DNA from: Chrysophaeum taylorii
Taxonomy: Eukaryota > Sar > Pelagophyceae > Pelagomonadales > Pelagomonadaceae
Length of the DNA stretch: 64,000 nt
NCBI GenBank assembly: GCA_029834535.1
Contig: JAQMWT010000524.1
Coordinates: forward strand, 248,001-312,000
Direction of reading: 5' to 3'
The notes under the pieces are model-generated. The model ran no database searches. It saw only the letters and a program-made list of their open reading frames with translations, and was not told the origin of the DNA. The position numbers and the translations under genes were made by a program. Below, one piece after another: positions 39,801 through 51,797 of the stretch; position 1 is the first letter of the stretch; each line of letters opens with the position of its first letter.

Positions 39801-42800
39801 CATCGCTTCCCACCAAATCTCCAAGTTTCGTGTTTACATCCGTACCCACGAGTCAACCGACGAGCACACCCAGCTGGTCATCGTCTTCGATTCCAATAAA
39901 GCAGCCTAGCTTGCATCCCACGGCGGTGCCAACGTCAGTGCCAACGTCAGTGCCAAGCTCGTTCCTGATGTGGAGTCCATCGCCGCTACCTTCGAGCACA
40001 CTTAAATCCTTCCCAACCGTAATACCCTCGACCTTCCCTAGCACCGTTCCGAGCACGACACCCTCCAGCATACTGTTTGGATCTGCTCTAGCTGCTCCAT
40101 CAGCGATACTGTCAAGCACGGCAAGCACATGGCCATCATCGCGTCCAACCGAAGCCCTGGCCTCTGCGCCCACAGACCCACCCTCAGCGCAGCCGACAAG
40201 CGCGTCCAGCCTACCGTTGGCGTCCACTCCCTCAAAGCAGCCCATCTCCCAACTCAAGGCAATACCAACATCAGTGCCAAGCTCGTTCCCAATAGGTAGC
40301 ATATCGCCGCTTCCTTCAAGGGTATCGAACTCGTTTCCAACCGTAAGTCCCTCTAGGTTCCCTATAAGCGTTCCGACCGTGTCACCCTCGAGCCTGCATT
40401 CTGTATCACCTTCAGCTGCCCGATCAAAGATGCCGTCAAGCATGCCAAGCGCATGGTCATCATCGCTTCCTACCAACGACCCGACCTCTGTGCTCACAGA
40501 CCCACCCTCGTCGCCTGCGTCGACGCACACGAAGCTTCCAAGCTCGTGTCCCACGGCGGTGCCAACATCTGTGCCAATCTCGTCCACAACGAATCCACTG
40601 CGGCTACCTTCGAACACTCCGAGCCCGTTCCCAATTACAAGTCCCTCGAGGAAACTTTTTCCAAGCGCATCACCCTCGATCCAACCGCCTGGATCACTCT
40701 CATCTCCCCCGGTGTCGATGCCATCGAGCACACCTAGCTTTTGGCCGTCGTTGTTTCCTAGCAAAGCTCTTACCTCAGCGCCGACGTCAGTGTCCTCATC
40801 GCAGATAACAAACACACCCGGCTTATCGCCGTCGTCGACGCCCACAAAGCAGCCTACCTCATTTCTCACTGCTGTTCCTACGTCATTACCATCGAGCTCG
40901 TCCGGTATTGCGCCGACGACATGTCTCTCCGCGTCACCCACAGTCGCTCCCTCGCTACCTCCGATAACGCAACCATTGGGTGCGCAGAGCGCGGCGTCGA
41001 CGAAGTGCCCCTCCTTGTTGCTGGCATCTCAACAGTCTACTACAGCCATACCTTCGCTGTCCCCATCAAGAGCTAGCAATCCAGTTCCTTCGTGGCTACC
41101 CACAAGGCCGCCATTGGTTACAAGTACAAAGCCGACGCAGTCTCTAGGCCTCATTCCATCATCGATTTCAACACAAATAACTACCCCGGACTCGTCACCA
41201 ACTCCAGCACAAACACCAAGCGACAACAATTCACCGTCTCCAACACAAACACCGAGCCGCAACCCCTCACCATCTCCATCACAGATACCAAACATCGACC
41301 TGTCAACAACTTTGATACGACCGGGTGATTTATTAGCTCCAACGGCCACACTTTCGCCTACCGCTTCTTCGTCACCACCTTCCAGCAGCGATCATGGAGC
41401 GTTGTCAACGTCGCCGAGTTCAACAGTTTCTTCGCAGCCATCAACGCCAGAACAAGGTGGCATAGGAACGGCGCCAAACTCTTCTCTTCCTTCGAGGATT
41501 CCAACCGCAAATGCTACAAATCCTTCAAGTATTCCAGTCATTCCGCGAGCGCTGCCGACGCCCTCGACAAGCTCGGGTCACTTACAACCGTCGTCCATAT
41601 GTCCTGCTGCTGCTCCATTGACTGAGACAAGTATCCAGCTGTCGTGGGTGCCAACCCTCCATCCAACGGCGCCACCAATATCTCGACCAACGTCATTACC
41701 AACCAATTCACCAACAACTGGATCAACAACCTCCCCTAAAATGCTGCCAATATCAACAACAGTCACGAATGTTCCGACAGACGGTATCTCGATCAGCATG
41801 TTGGATGCACCGAGTCTCAACCTCCCACACGTTCCGACCATAAAACCGACGAGCAAATCATCTATGGCGCCAACAGCTGGTGGCCCGAATACGACTTCAA
41901 CTTTTTGTGATGAACTCAGCATCCCTAAGACGCCAAAACTCCAATCAGCGCAATTCAGCTCCAGCGGCGCACGACTGTATCTCACCTTCGACTCGCCCAC
42001 AAATCGCGCTGGGCATATCTCCGGCACGGAGTTTGCTTGCAACGAGCTGGTCAACTTCACAGACGCAGAAGCAACAACGTGCGCATGGGTGAACGCGACG
42101 TTTGTGGTCACCGTGGTTAGCGCTGCTGTCGGTTTCGTGCCGGGAAGCAACGTCACTCTTCTTGGTGGCTTGGTGGAAGCGGAGTGTGTAAACAACGAAA
42201 GGTGCGAGCAATCGTCTCAGATTCAAACGCGCGCGCGAAATTACCTTTCCCCATGTGTTATTGTTGATCTGTGCACTGGAATGAAAGTAATGGTTGTGCG
42301 CAGGTGCGAGTGCTACCATCGGGCAAACGAGATGACCATTCACGCGACTGGACCGGAGAAACCTATCTTCCCGCATGCAGTGTTTCAAGGGCCGGCGTCG
42401 ATCTCTGTTTGCGAGAATTTCACGCTTCGCGCCGATCAATCAACCGGCAGCGGTGGTCGGGAGATGATGTTTTTCTGGAGTGCTACAGCCGCTTCGGAGA
42501 GCGCGACGTTGGCCGCAGCGATCGACCGTGCGCAAGGGAGCGCTATCTTCGATTTGTCTAACTCCGAACTGGATGAAATCATCGCCGTCACCTCGATACT
42601 CGAGCTTTCATTGAGCCTGACGAATTTTTTTGAGGTGCGCCCCATTTTTCAATTTGAGACGACGGGCTCTCTGACTAATCACTTATCTTTATAGGCTAAC
42701 ACGACTGCTAGCTACACTACTCGACTGACTTATGACCGGATCCCGTCGCTCGTGATCGTTGGTGGCGCCAACGTCGTCTTGGCGACGAGAAGCGAGTCTC

Positions 42801-45800
42801 TGTCAATCGAAGCTGAAGGTCTTGCCACAGATTGCGACGGGAGGGCGGTCCCTGAGCGTCAAGTCGACTTTTTGTGGGCGCTGTTTGAGGTGCAACCAGA
42901 CGACGGGTCACTATTGCGCACGAATCAAGAATCGACCGCCAACAACGTGCGCTTCTTCAAGCTCAACGCGTTTGCAGAGGCCAGAGTCTCTTGTGATCGC
43001 ATTTCACGATGCCTTGCTTCGTACCTTGCGCGTTATAACTTTCGCGTGAAATTTCGATCGTAGGCCTTGGCGTCAAACACTTCATACGTGCTCCGCCCTA
43101 CCGTCGTCGACCAGATCTTTCCGGAGCTAAACAACACGCAAGACGTGTCCATAGATGTCGGTGTCGGAGACGTCATTGCGGTCATCGACGGTGGCGCGAG
43201 CCAATCGACCTCGACGTTGGAGGATATCACGCTCTCGGCAACTGCATCATACGACGAAGATGACCCAACGGCAACGCTCGCGTTCCGGTGGCGTTGTGCT
43301 TCAGAGAACACGAGTCTCTGCGAAGACATTCCAATAATGACCCCGAGTCCTGTGCTCTCCATAGTGGCTGGGACACTCGCGCCAAACGTAACATACACGT
43401 TCAGTGTCGAGGTCTCCACCCAAGACGGGCGTAGCGCGGAAGCGCAGAAGATCTTGACAGTGGTGGTTGCCTCGTCCATCCCGCGTGTCGACGTTGTCAC
43501 CTTTTTTGATACCACCGTGAATAGTATGGGCAAGTTGACAATCGAAGCTACCATCGCATTGACCGAAGATGCAGCCTACAAAGAGCAGGCCGTTGTTTCG
43601 ACTTGGTCGCTCGCGCGCGGCGACCTTGACGCTGACCAGAGTTTGGAAAGTGTCGCTCGGACTTCGGTGAGCGTGTCTAAAACGATGGATGTTCACGCAT
43701 CTCGGTCTCACCCGCTTGTAGTCGCATCCTCCGCGCTCTTGCCTGGTGGCACATACACGTTCGAACTTGACGCGACACTTGGCAACAACCGAGGTTATGC
43801 GAGTATCTCGGTTACTGTGGCAGAGCCCCCAACATCTGGCACTCTCGACGTGATGCCAGTCGCCGGCTACGCTCTGTATACGTTATTTACGCTCGAGGCT
43901 GGAGGTTGGGTATCTTCAGAACCGCCGCTTCAGTACAGTTTCGAGACCGAGCGCGGCATCCTGCGCACATCGTCACCCAATACCGTACTCGAAAACGCAC
44001 GGTTTCCGATCGGGTTCGCGCCGCCCAGCCTCCGAGTAAGCGTAGTAGTTTCCGACGCGCTCGAGAGCACGACGACGAGTTCATCTCGCAACGTGAACGT
44101 GACTATTTCCAACATATCGTCGTCGCTTGATAACGAAGTCAACCTCGCGCTGTCGACGGGATTCGCAGACTACTCACTCAGTGAAATTTGCCAGGTCGTT
44201 GTATCCACGGCGGGTATCCTGGATGACGAGGACGACGAAGTACTCGAAATCATCGTGAGCGCGCTCTCCAACGCCGTAGATGATCTTTTCGACCCCGAGC
44301 TCGAGCAGATTGAGCAGAGCATAGAATCTTCGCGGGCCTTGACTGAGAGCAGCAACCTTGACAACCAAGCGGCGCGGGAAGTCCTCAACTTATTGAACGA
44401 GCTCGCCTTGACGCTCTCAAACGTGGGGGGTATTGGGGCATCTGGCAGCACGACGGTTGTCGAAACAGTCATCGATGCGCTTAGCAATTTGCTGGCGGAG
44501 GGGTCGTTGCTCGCCATCCAGGAATCATCGCTCCGAGACCGCCGCCTCGAAGACGGAAATAATCGAGTTGCTTCTGATGTTCTCCTCGAGACCGTTGACG
44601 CGCTGACGTTGGTCCAGCGCGAGACTCTCGCAGAGAACGAAGATACGATCGGCGCACGAGCTGCCAACCTGAGGACAGCATCAAAAATTGTCTCGAATCA
44701 ATTCAGAGACGGTACGCAAGACATCGGAATTACGGGCATGAACGCCTCGTCGTCGATCGTGCCCGACGACGACGGTTCTGTGTACGCGATTTCCCTCACC
44801 GAATTCCTCGTCAACCCGCGCGATGATGGAGAAGAAGACAACCCGGCGTTGTCACGAGTCGTGCGCTTCGACCTCAACGTCACAAAACCTCAGGAACGAG
44901 AAGCGTACAGGAGTACCACCGCGAAGACCGATGTCAACCTGACGATCCCCGGGGAGGTGGCACTTAACGCGACGCCGGCGGTCACCGCCTTGGCCGAGTG
45001 CGAGTGCGGCTTTGTTGGGTTCAAAGAGGTCGAGTGCCCAGACGCAACTGTCTCGCTCTATTGCGACGGGCTTGCGCCGGGGGTTTTCAATTACACTTGC
45101 AACTCCACGTCGCTCGCGTGCGCGACGTGGGACGTCACGAGTCGTCGCTGGATCGTTCCACCGTCCTGCGAGACGTTGTTTGTGGATGAGGCCTCGACGG
45201 TCTGCGCGTGCCGCGTAGAACACCAAGATATCAAAGATTATTCGACGCGCCGCGCGGTAACAAACAGCGCCGAGGAGTACACGCAAGTATTTGAAACCGA
45301 GCCGGACATCCGACGATCCCAACTCGTGCTCGTAGCGTGCCTTGTTCTCGTATTCGTCACGTTCGTTGCGGCCGTCGTCGGCGAGCGCCTGGATCAGCGC
45401 AGCAAAGAGCAAATGGGTAGTGATGACGATATCACGATGCACGTTCGCGAGTCTCATCAAGATATCTTTGCAGCAGCGGCTGCGAGCAGGAATAGTCTCG
45501 AGAGTTTAGGTACGCCCACCGCGCGCGCCCTCGTCCGCCGACAGACGCGTCAGCACATCTCCGGCCGCTTGTTTCGAAACGTGGTCGAGTCGCTCACCCA
45601 AAATCACCCCATGCTCGACTGGTATTACGTTTACAGCGCTGCCATGCCACGGAAGTACCGCGCTTTCAAGCTTGGTGCGAAGGTGGCCCTCATCTTTCTT
45701 ATGCTCGCGCTCGAGGTCGTTTGGGTCGAGTTTCCCAGCGTCGACTGTGGCGTTTATGACGACGACGAGAGCGAGTGCGATAACAAGGCTAGAAGTCTAT

Positions 45801-46843
45801 TATCTCGCGCGCCTCTCTGTAAGTTTGACGTGTGCTCTGCGTCGTGCGTCGAGAAAAGTACGAGGGAGGCCGCAGCTACCGTGCAGCACTTCTTCCTTTT
45901 GCTCCTTGTCGCGGCCATCGTAATTCCGTTGTTTGTCATCTCAGATTGGCTCATCGACAATATTATCGCCGCGCCAGTGCCCCCGGCGCTCAAGCCGGCC
46001 TGGCGGTTTCGTGCCCGTTTTTCTCTCCGAGGCGATGATGCCGCGTCGATAGCAGGGGCCGGCGCTCCCCCGTTTCCCGAGGACGGGGCAGCGCAAGTCA
46101 AGGTAGTAGACTTCCTCTATCATGATGACGATAATATTATCTTCGTCCCAGTCGACGAACGAGAAACCGGTAATATCTTCGTCCCAGTCGACGAACGAGA
46201 AACCGATAATATCTTCGTCCCAGTCGACGAACGAGAAACCGGTAATATCTTCGTCCCAGTCGACGAACGAGAAACCGATAATATCTTCGTCCCAGTCGAC
46301 GAACGAGAAACCGATAATATCTTCGTCCCAGTCGACGAACGAGAAACCTCCGAGACATTATTATCGGAACTTGTTGTCGGCGACCCAAGCAGGCAGCTGC
46401 CAACATCGTCTGAAGCTACTCCGCCTACCCCTCCTACGGTGATCGAATGGAACGAAGAAGATCCAACACTCGAACAACAACAACAACAACAACAAGTCGT
46501 CATTGACACCGATGACGATAATAACAGCAACGTTGGCGTTTTTCTAGATCAGCGTGCCGAATCTACGGAAGACGATGAGTCTTCGCAGACATTTATCAGT
46601 ATCGTCAGCACGGAGAATCTCAACGGCAAAGACGGCTGCTCCACGCGTGCGAGGAGCGACGCCAGTGACGACGACGACGACGACGACGACGAACCGGGGG
46701 CTACCACGTCGGATCGGGCGATGTGGCCGCAATTCGTTTCGCGGTGTCGCTCGCGCCTCGACGAGTCGGACGGCGGCGAACGGCCGTCGCCTGCGACAGG
46801 GAGGAGGATCATCAGCAGTCAAGCAAGTGGTGGGAGGAGGTCG

Positions 46844-46875
<32 letters not shown>

Positions 46876-48181
46876 GTCGTCGTTCAAGCGGATTTTGTAT
46901 GATTCGCGCGAGTCTTCCAATTCTCAAAAAGTAAGCGGCAAGACGTCGTCGTCGTCGTTCGAGCGGCGGCGGCGGCGGCGGCGGCGGAAATCGTTCTCAG
47001 TGCGGGAGTCACTCGGCCGGGGTTCTTCGTCCGGGATTCTTCGAAAGAGGGCTAATGTTGAAATGGAGATACAAGATGTGCTCGCGTTGGCTTTCGTCGT
47101 CACGCGGAACATGCGACTCGGACTCGAAGATCTCGAGAGACGCCGCGCGTACGCCGAGTCGAAGAAGCACGTCGACGCCGTGATGATGCTTTCGGTCCTC
47201 GAGGAGCGATTTCGGCACGAGTGGAGCTGGGATCCAGACAGAGATGTGTGGGCTAATAACGTGTCGCGAAAAATTTGCGGCTACGTCCAAGACGCCTTGC
47301 TCTTGTGGGATGAAGTAGGCAAGATTACGGCGGACACGCCCGCGGCGACCCTCGTCCTGCGGCTCGAGCGTCTGGTCGACGTCGAGCGCGCTTCGCACCT
47401 CACATCGGTCGAGCGACGCATCTACCACGCGACAACGCGCCAGGAAACGAGAAAACCAACCCCCTCGCCGGCCGCCTACGCGGGGGCTTGGCTCGGCGTC
47501 GTGGGTCTCGTGGGTGCGACAGTCGTCGTCATGCTGCAAGTCGCGACTACGATCGGCTACGACCGCTCGCTTCATTGGCTCCTGGCAGTCATCGTCCATC
47601 TCGTGCTCGTCTACTGCGTCATCATTCCGCTCGAAATAATTTTCTTCGAATTAGCCCTGCCCTCGCTCATTGTTGACAGATTGCGACGCCTCGACGATCC
47701 GACGGCGTTTAGAACCTACCCCTTTGCCGCTGCTATTCCGACCTCGCCGGTGTTCTTTTTCTGCCAGCTCGAGCCAAAGTACGCGTCGACGCGTCTCGGA
47801 CGCCACGCTCTCGCCGCGCGGAAGTCGCGCACCTCGTCAGACCACGAGGTATTCTTTTCTGACGAGCTCCCGGGTATTTATGAGGACGTGACGTGGACGC
47901 CTTCGCCGAAAGTTCGTGCGGGTCTTCGGCTCTGCGCCGCCCTCGTCGCACTCCCCAACCCCCTCCACAAGCCCGCTTTCAAGCAGCTTGTGCTCGCGGT
48001 CGCCACTCTCGGCGCCGGTACGATGTCAATTCTGCTCAACCGCATCATCCCAATCTCCGAAACGCTCTACGGCGAGCTCTATTTCCTTCTCGCCGCCATC
48101 GTCGCCGTCGTCTTCGTCGTCGTGCTCGTCTGCCTTTACGTCAAGTCCCACGGCGATCTGCGCAACAAAACCACCAGGTGA
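33833..48181 (+). CDS. Giant FG-GAP / PST-stalk / REJ-GPS multi-pass receptor (3 exons)
   Basis: Exons 33833-42634, 42695-42985 and 43064-48181; introns of 60 nt (gtgcgc...ttatag) and 78 nt (gtctct...atcgtag), both phase 0, give 4,736 residues. A signal sequence (MEGARSLVLLKLIVAWRVAS) precedes about six FG-GAP-like propeller repeats (to residue 404; for example DEFGRAVAVFEERIVIGAY and TGAAYVF). Residues 405 to about 2690 are a PTSxPS stalk. Next comes an REJ-like region (STGSGGREMMFFWSA; SLTNFFEANTTASY across exon junction 1; FFKLNAFAEA). Near residue 3715 a GPS-like motif (CATWDVTSRRW, then TVCACRVEH) precedes the first membrane helix at about 3780. Two more helices, a cytosolic loop of about 500 residues with Asp/Ser runs, and about four C-terminal helices follow. 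The layout recalls polycystin-1, with FG-GAP in place of PKD repeats and no PLAT domain seen. A role in adhesion or sensing at the cell surface is inferred. Confidence 0.8.
35269..35958 (+). repeat. 120-bp tandem repeat in the stalk (six copies)
   Basis: Copies begin every 120 bp from 35269 to 35869. Copies 2-6 are almost identical; the first is more diverged. Each encodes 40 residues of the type PTSKPTTQPTSASSSSP followed by SAIPSQQPSSYP. Confidence 0.9.
36158..38600 (+). repeat. Higher-order 327/447-bp repeat in the stalk
   Basis: The landmark tggccgtcatcgctt (or a one-base variant) occurs at 36158, 36485, 36812, 37259, 37706 and 38153, giving periods of 327, 327, 447, 447 and 447. Since 447 = 327 + 120, the longer unit contains one extra 40-residue stalk unit of the kind tandemly repeated at 35269-35958. 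All periods are multiples of three, so frame is kept. Confidence 0.85.
46131..46350 (+). repeat. 36-bp tandem repeat in the cytoplasmic loop (six copies)
   Basis: Six copies of aatatcttcgtcccagtcga followed by cgaacgagaaaccgat or ..ggt. They encode NIFVPVDERET followed by Asp or Gly. The copies are almost identical at the DNA level. Confidence 0.92.
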
Positions 48182-49089
48182 ATCCTACGTGCATTCGTGA
48201 GGTCGAGGGCTTGTTCATTCATTCATTCATTCATACGGGGCCTTCCATCGGCACATCAGCCACATCCTTCTTGTGGTTTCACGTACGAGGTTGAGGAGGC
48301 TTTTGTTATAAGTATACACGCGCTGTGTAATAACGGGAAGAGAGGGAGCTACGACGACCCCCCCCCCATGGCCTGGCCGGTATTTAATAATTCGGCCAGT
48401 TTTTCGCAATCACGCGCGACCCTGCGAAAAGACGCAAGAGTTCGCCCCACGGCGCCACCGAGCCAGCGAAATAATAGCCTCGACATCCGCACTCACACGA
48501 CGTGAGAACACGGCAGCTGCCGCTACAAGGTGCCAAAGTCGGGTCTTTTTCTGAGGCAAGTTTTAGTTTTGAGCAACGAAAGTGGCATTTCTTCGGACGA
48601 GGCGGCCACGCGGGGCGATATTCGAGGAGGAAAAGGAGAGCCACGAACGAAAAGCCCTACCAGCGAGCCCGGTATGGGGCGTGTCTTGAGGGTAGTGACT
48701 AGGAGCTGAAGTGGGTCGAGATTACGGGACGAGCCCGCAGCGCGCGGGCAGGAATCAAGCACTGACTTGGGAGTGTCATCGCCATGATCGCCGAAGAAGA
48801 AAGAAACCGGCAATATCACTCCCGGCCAGGCTCTCGCCGTCGCCGGCAAGGGCGGCACGGCGGGCTCATCTTTGGGGACAGCAGCCTGTTCGGTCGCAGG
48901 CGTGTCTTAGGCTGGCACTGGCCTCGGATGCAGAAGCAGTGGCTCGTCGACGTGGACGCGTGTTTCTTCGATTCGACGAGGGTATTCATTCTCCTTGTTG
49001 TTCTTGGCCTTGGCGCCCATGCCGGTGCGGCCGTACGTGAAGGACTTGAGCTGGCCAGAACAGAGCTACGACGGGCGTCCCGACGGCAG
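48182..49089. other. 3' flank of the receptor gene and gene-poor DNA
   Basis: It has an (attc)n run at 48213-48233 and a poly-C run near 48360-48367. On the minus strand around 48960-49060, fragments such as SFTYGRTGMGAKAKNNKENE look coding but change frame. Confidence 0.35.
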
Positions 49090-49866
49090 CTAAGGCCCAT
49101 TCGGCGGCGGCGCAGATCGCAGAGTGGCGCTTCTCCCAGATGTCGGCCTTTCTTCTGCGCCTTTGCTTGCCATGGACGCGACCTCAGCTCCTTGGCGGCA
49201 GGCAGCCTCCTCGAGCAAGGAATTCTCGCACTCGACGTCGGTGATGCATATTCCAAATCTTGGCTGGGATCTGCGACGTCGCTTTTTGATTGGGAGCGAG
49301 GACCGCTGGATCACGTCGCCGTAAACAACGCTCCGTCCGCCGCCTTGAATTTGCCCTCCATCTTTCGGGCGGCCAGTTCGACGCGTCCAGCTGCAGTCGC
49401 GTCGTTCAGGGCAGCAAGAGTGGCCGCAGCCGCTGCGGCCTCGGATGCGTCCATTTCTTCCTCATCTGTCGTCCAGTCGAAAAGTTGGTGGCCAGCTTGG
49501 AACGCCGTCGACGTCGGGTCATATACTGTAAGTAGCTGTCGTCGCCGATGAAGTAACCAGCTCGCTTGGGTGTCTCTGTGATTCATGACCGGAGCCCAGG
49601 CGACCTCGAAGAATGTCCTGGCGAGGACCTCGGCGATGGTGATGGGGCCGCCCGCGGTATCTGCCACGCTCGCCGCGCGAGGAGGCGATTCGTCGTTGCA
49701 CCAGCGCGTCGAATACGTCGCGATAAAAAATTGGGCATGTCGAGGAGCTGCTGGATTCGAACGTGGGTTGCGTGAGCGGAGGTGCAGAAGCCGCCAAGCT
49801 TGTTGCGACGAGGAGCGACGCGAGGCTCTCGTCCAGCTGGATGGGCGTTGCGAGCCTAGCGTACAC
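49090..49866 (-). pseudogene. Frame-broken coding relic, unrecognised
   Basis: Coding-like blocks on the minus strand shift frame: TPIQLDESLASLLVATSLAA and CPIFYRDVFDALVQ (49690-49866), then GGPITIAEVLARTFFEVAWA and FDWTTDEEEMDASEAAAAAA (49311-49650), then ICITDVECENSLLEEAACRQ (49170-49260). Either several very short introns or decay would explain this. No family is recognised. Confidence 0.35.
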
Positions 49867-51305
49867 TATACGTGTTCCATAGCGGCAGCGGCGGCGTCGA
49901 TTTAATAAATTCGGGATCTACAGAGGCGCCAGCCAGACTGTCGACGACGGCGGTGTTGGTGGAGCCACGCGCTGCTCGCACCCTAGAGCACCATCCTTGC
50001 GCGAGTGAGCATATCTCACCCTTCGCTTTCGCGGGCGGCGTAGATGGCTCGGCCGCACTTGTCGCCCTCCCGCGTAGCACCCATGGATTCGACGCTCTTG
50101 GTCGCATCATCGACTACCATTTGCTGCGCCCTGTAAAAATGCGTCCTCAGCACTCCTAGCGAACCGTGGCCTCGCGTCCCACCCCCCCCAGACGTTTCTC
50201 ATCCTTGAGGTCGCGTGCGGGCACCCTCGACTGCTGCTCGATGGCACCCGAAAAACGTGGTTCAAACTCAATGATAACATAGCGCGGATATTACGCTTCA
50301 AAAACACAGCTCTGGCTCCCGCTTTCGTCATTTCTCCGTTTTCAAGCGGGGTTTGGTATCCATGGGCACAACCTCTCGTCCTGATCATCACTGCATCGCG
50401 GAGCAGTTTGGTCAATAATCGAAACGTAATCCCTCGACCCCTCTCGGTTTTATACCACAAAAACACTCGTGGTGGTGGCCTCTGTTGAAGGGCGAATTTA
50501 TGGGCGACGAGAACACGCAAAAATTGGTTAGTCGACTGCGAAGATGGCGAAAGTGACCATGCTTTCTTTCAGCCTCGATCACCATACTTGCTGCACTTAT
50601 ATACCGTGGTGACCAGTCAATCAAAATTCTCGATGTCAGCGAGCACGAATGACCGCGGTGCGAGAAGCGAATTTTGGACGCGGCAAATTAATTCGACAGC
50701 TGAGTTGTTATCGACTCTGCAACCCCTGACTGCGCTCGCGTCAAAGCACCATCGCGCGAGGCAATCGCGGGCATCTTCGCGGACGCCGTCGTGGGTTGAT
50801 TCACTCAGCACTCTCGGGGAGATATTATCCACAACGACGCAAGGATCGGTCCAGCCCCTCAAAGTATATCGCCAGAGTTCGCTTCACGTCCAGCAACGTT
50901 TCGAACCCGCGCGCCACGTCTTCCAGTACGTCTCGAGTATATGACCCGACTGCATTCGTTGCGTCGTTACTTCGCAACAAGTGGACGGAAATATTGTGTA
51001 GCTGCGTGGCCGTTTGATGCTCGCGTCAGTCGTGCCTTGATGCAACAACCTAGATAATCAGTGACGTCACACCGACGGTCGTGACTAAGCACCCACCCCC
51101 AATGCAAGATCCCAAGTTCTAACCCCAGTAGTAGCGATGGATCTTAGCCACAAACTTGCGCTTGGCGCGCGTGATTGTTGCCAATGCAGAGCAGTCGGCT
51201 TGAACTTGCTGGGGAGAAAGAATCTCTTGAGCAGGGGCCTGGCCTTTCAAGAAGAGGTCCAGGCTATCCGCGATTTGAAAGCGCAACAGCCCCATCCACC
51301 AACTT

Positions 51306-51365
51306 CTTCAAGCACCCACACGCACCCCCTCCCTCTTAGCAGTCGACCTTTAAATAAACAAACAG
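51306..51365 (+). mobile_element. Diverged solo retroelement tail
   Basis: It contains cccacacgcaccccc, ctcttagcagtcgac and tttaaa in the same order as the tail at 60022-60180. Confidence 0.55.
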
Positions 51366-51750
51366 ATGATCCGCCGGCTGCTATTCCGTACCCTTCCCAG
51401 TAGACCGACCGACCGACCGACCTCGTCTCTCCGTTCCTTTGAGATAGATCTTCTTTCTAGAGAGGTCCGCTGGCCCTCCTCCGGCCGGCCGATCTTGTGG
51501 AACAGGGAAAACGCGCTTAACAGTTGACTACCAGCAGGATGGATGGCCACACCGGCGAGGAGTCAGTCAGGGCGATACATCGTCGAGACCAGGTCGGGCT
51601 GCGCCACACGACTACATTCCTTGCTTATTTAATTGAAACCCTAGAATCTACTGTATTCACCATTCGTGCGTCTCAAAAACTCTATAACAAATGAAGAGGC
51701 GCCTTCTTCGAAAATCTTCGTTCAAAGACCCCCCTACGCTAGCTAGCCTT

Positions 51751-51795
51751 AGAGCACACACACGCACCCCCCTATAGCAGTCGACCCTTAAAAGC
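51751..51795 (+). mobile_element. Diverged solo retroelement tail
   Basis: Contains cacacacgcacccccc, tagcagtcgaccc and ttaaaag; more diverged than the other copies. Confidence 0.45.
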
Positions 51796-51797
51796 CC

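Larger units (their letters stand above)
49867..51797. other. Gene-poor DNA with a coding relic and two solo tails
   Basis: On the minus strand, about 50820-50990, one frame reads TQLHNISVHLLRSNDATNAV then YTRDVLEDVARGFETLLDVK and ends in a stop; the composition is protein-like, but no start or continuation is clear. Two diverged solo retroelement tails are listed separately. Nothing else was recognised. Confidence 0.35.

Noticed and set aside
48784-49551. Plus-strand ORF of 255 codons
   Set aside because: Arg/Ser-rich with no motif; the minus strand of the same DNA has better coding-like blocks, though broken.
49690-49780. Possible tRNA suggested by a ggattcgaac box
   Set aside because: No matching acceptor stem, D-arm or anticodon arm could be folded by eye on either strand.
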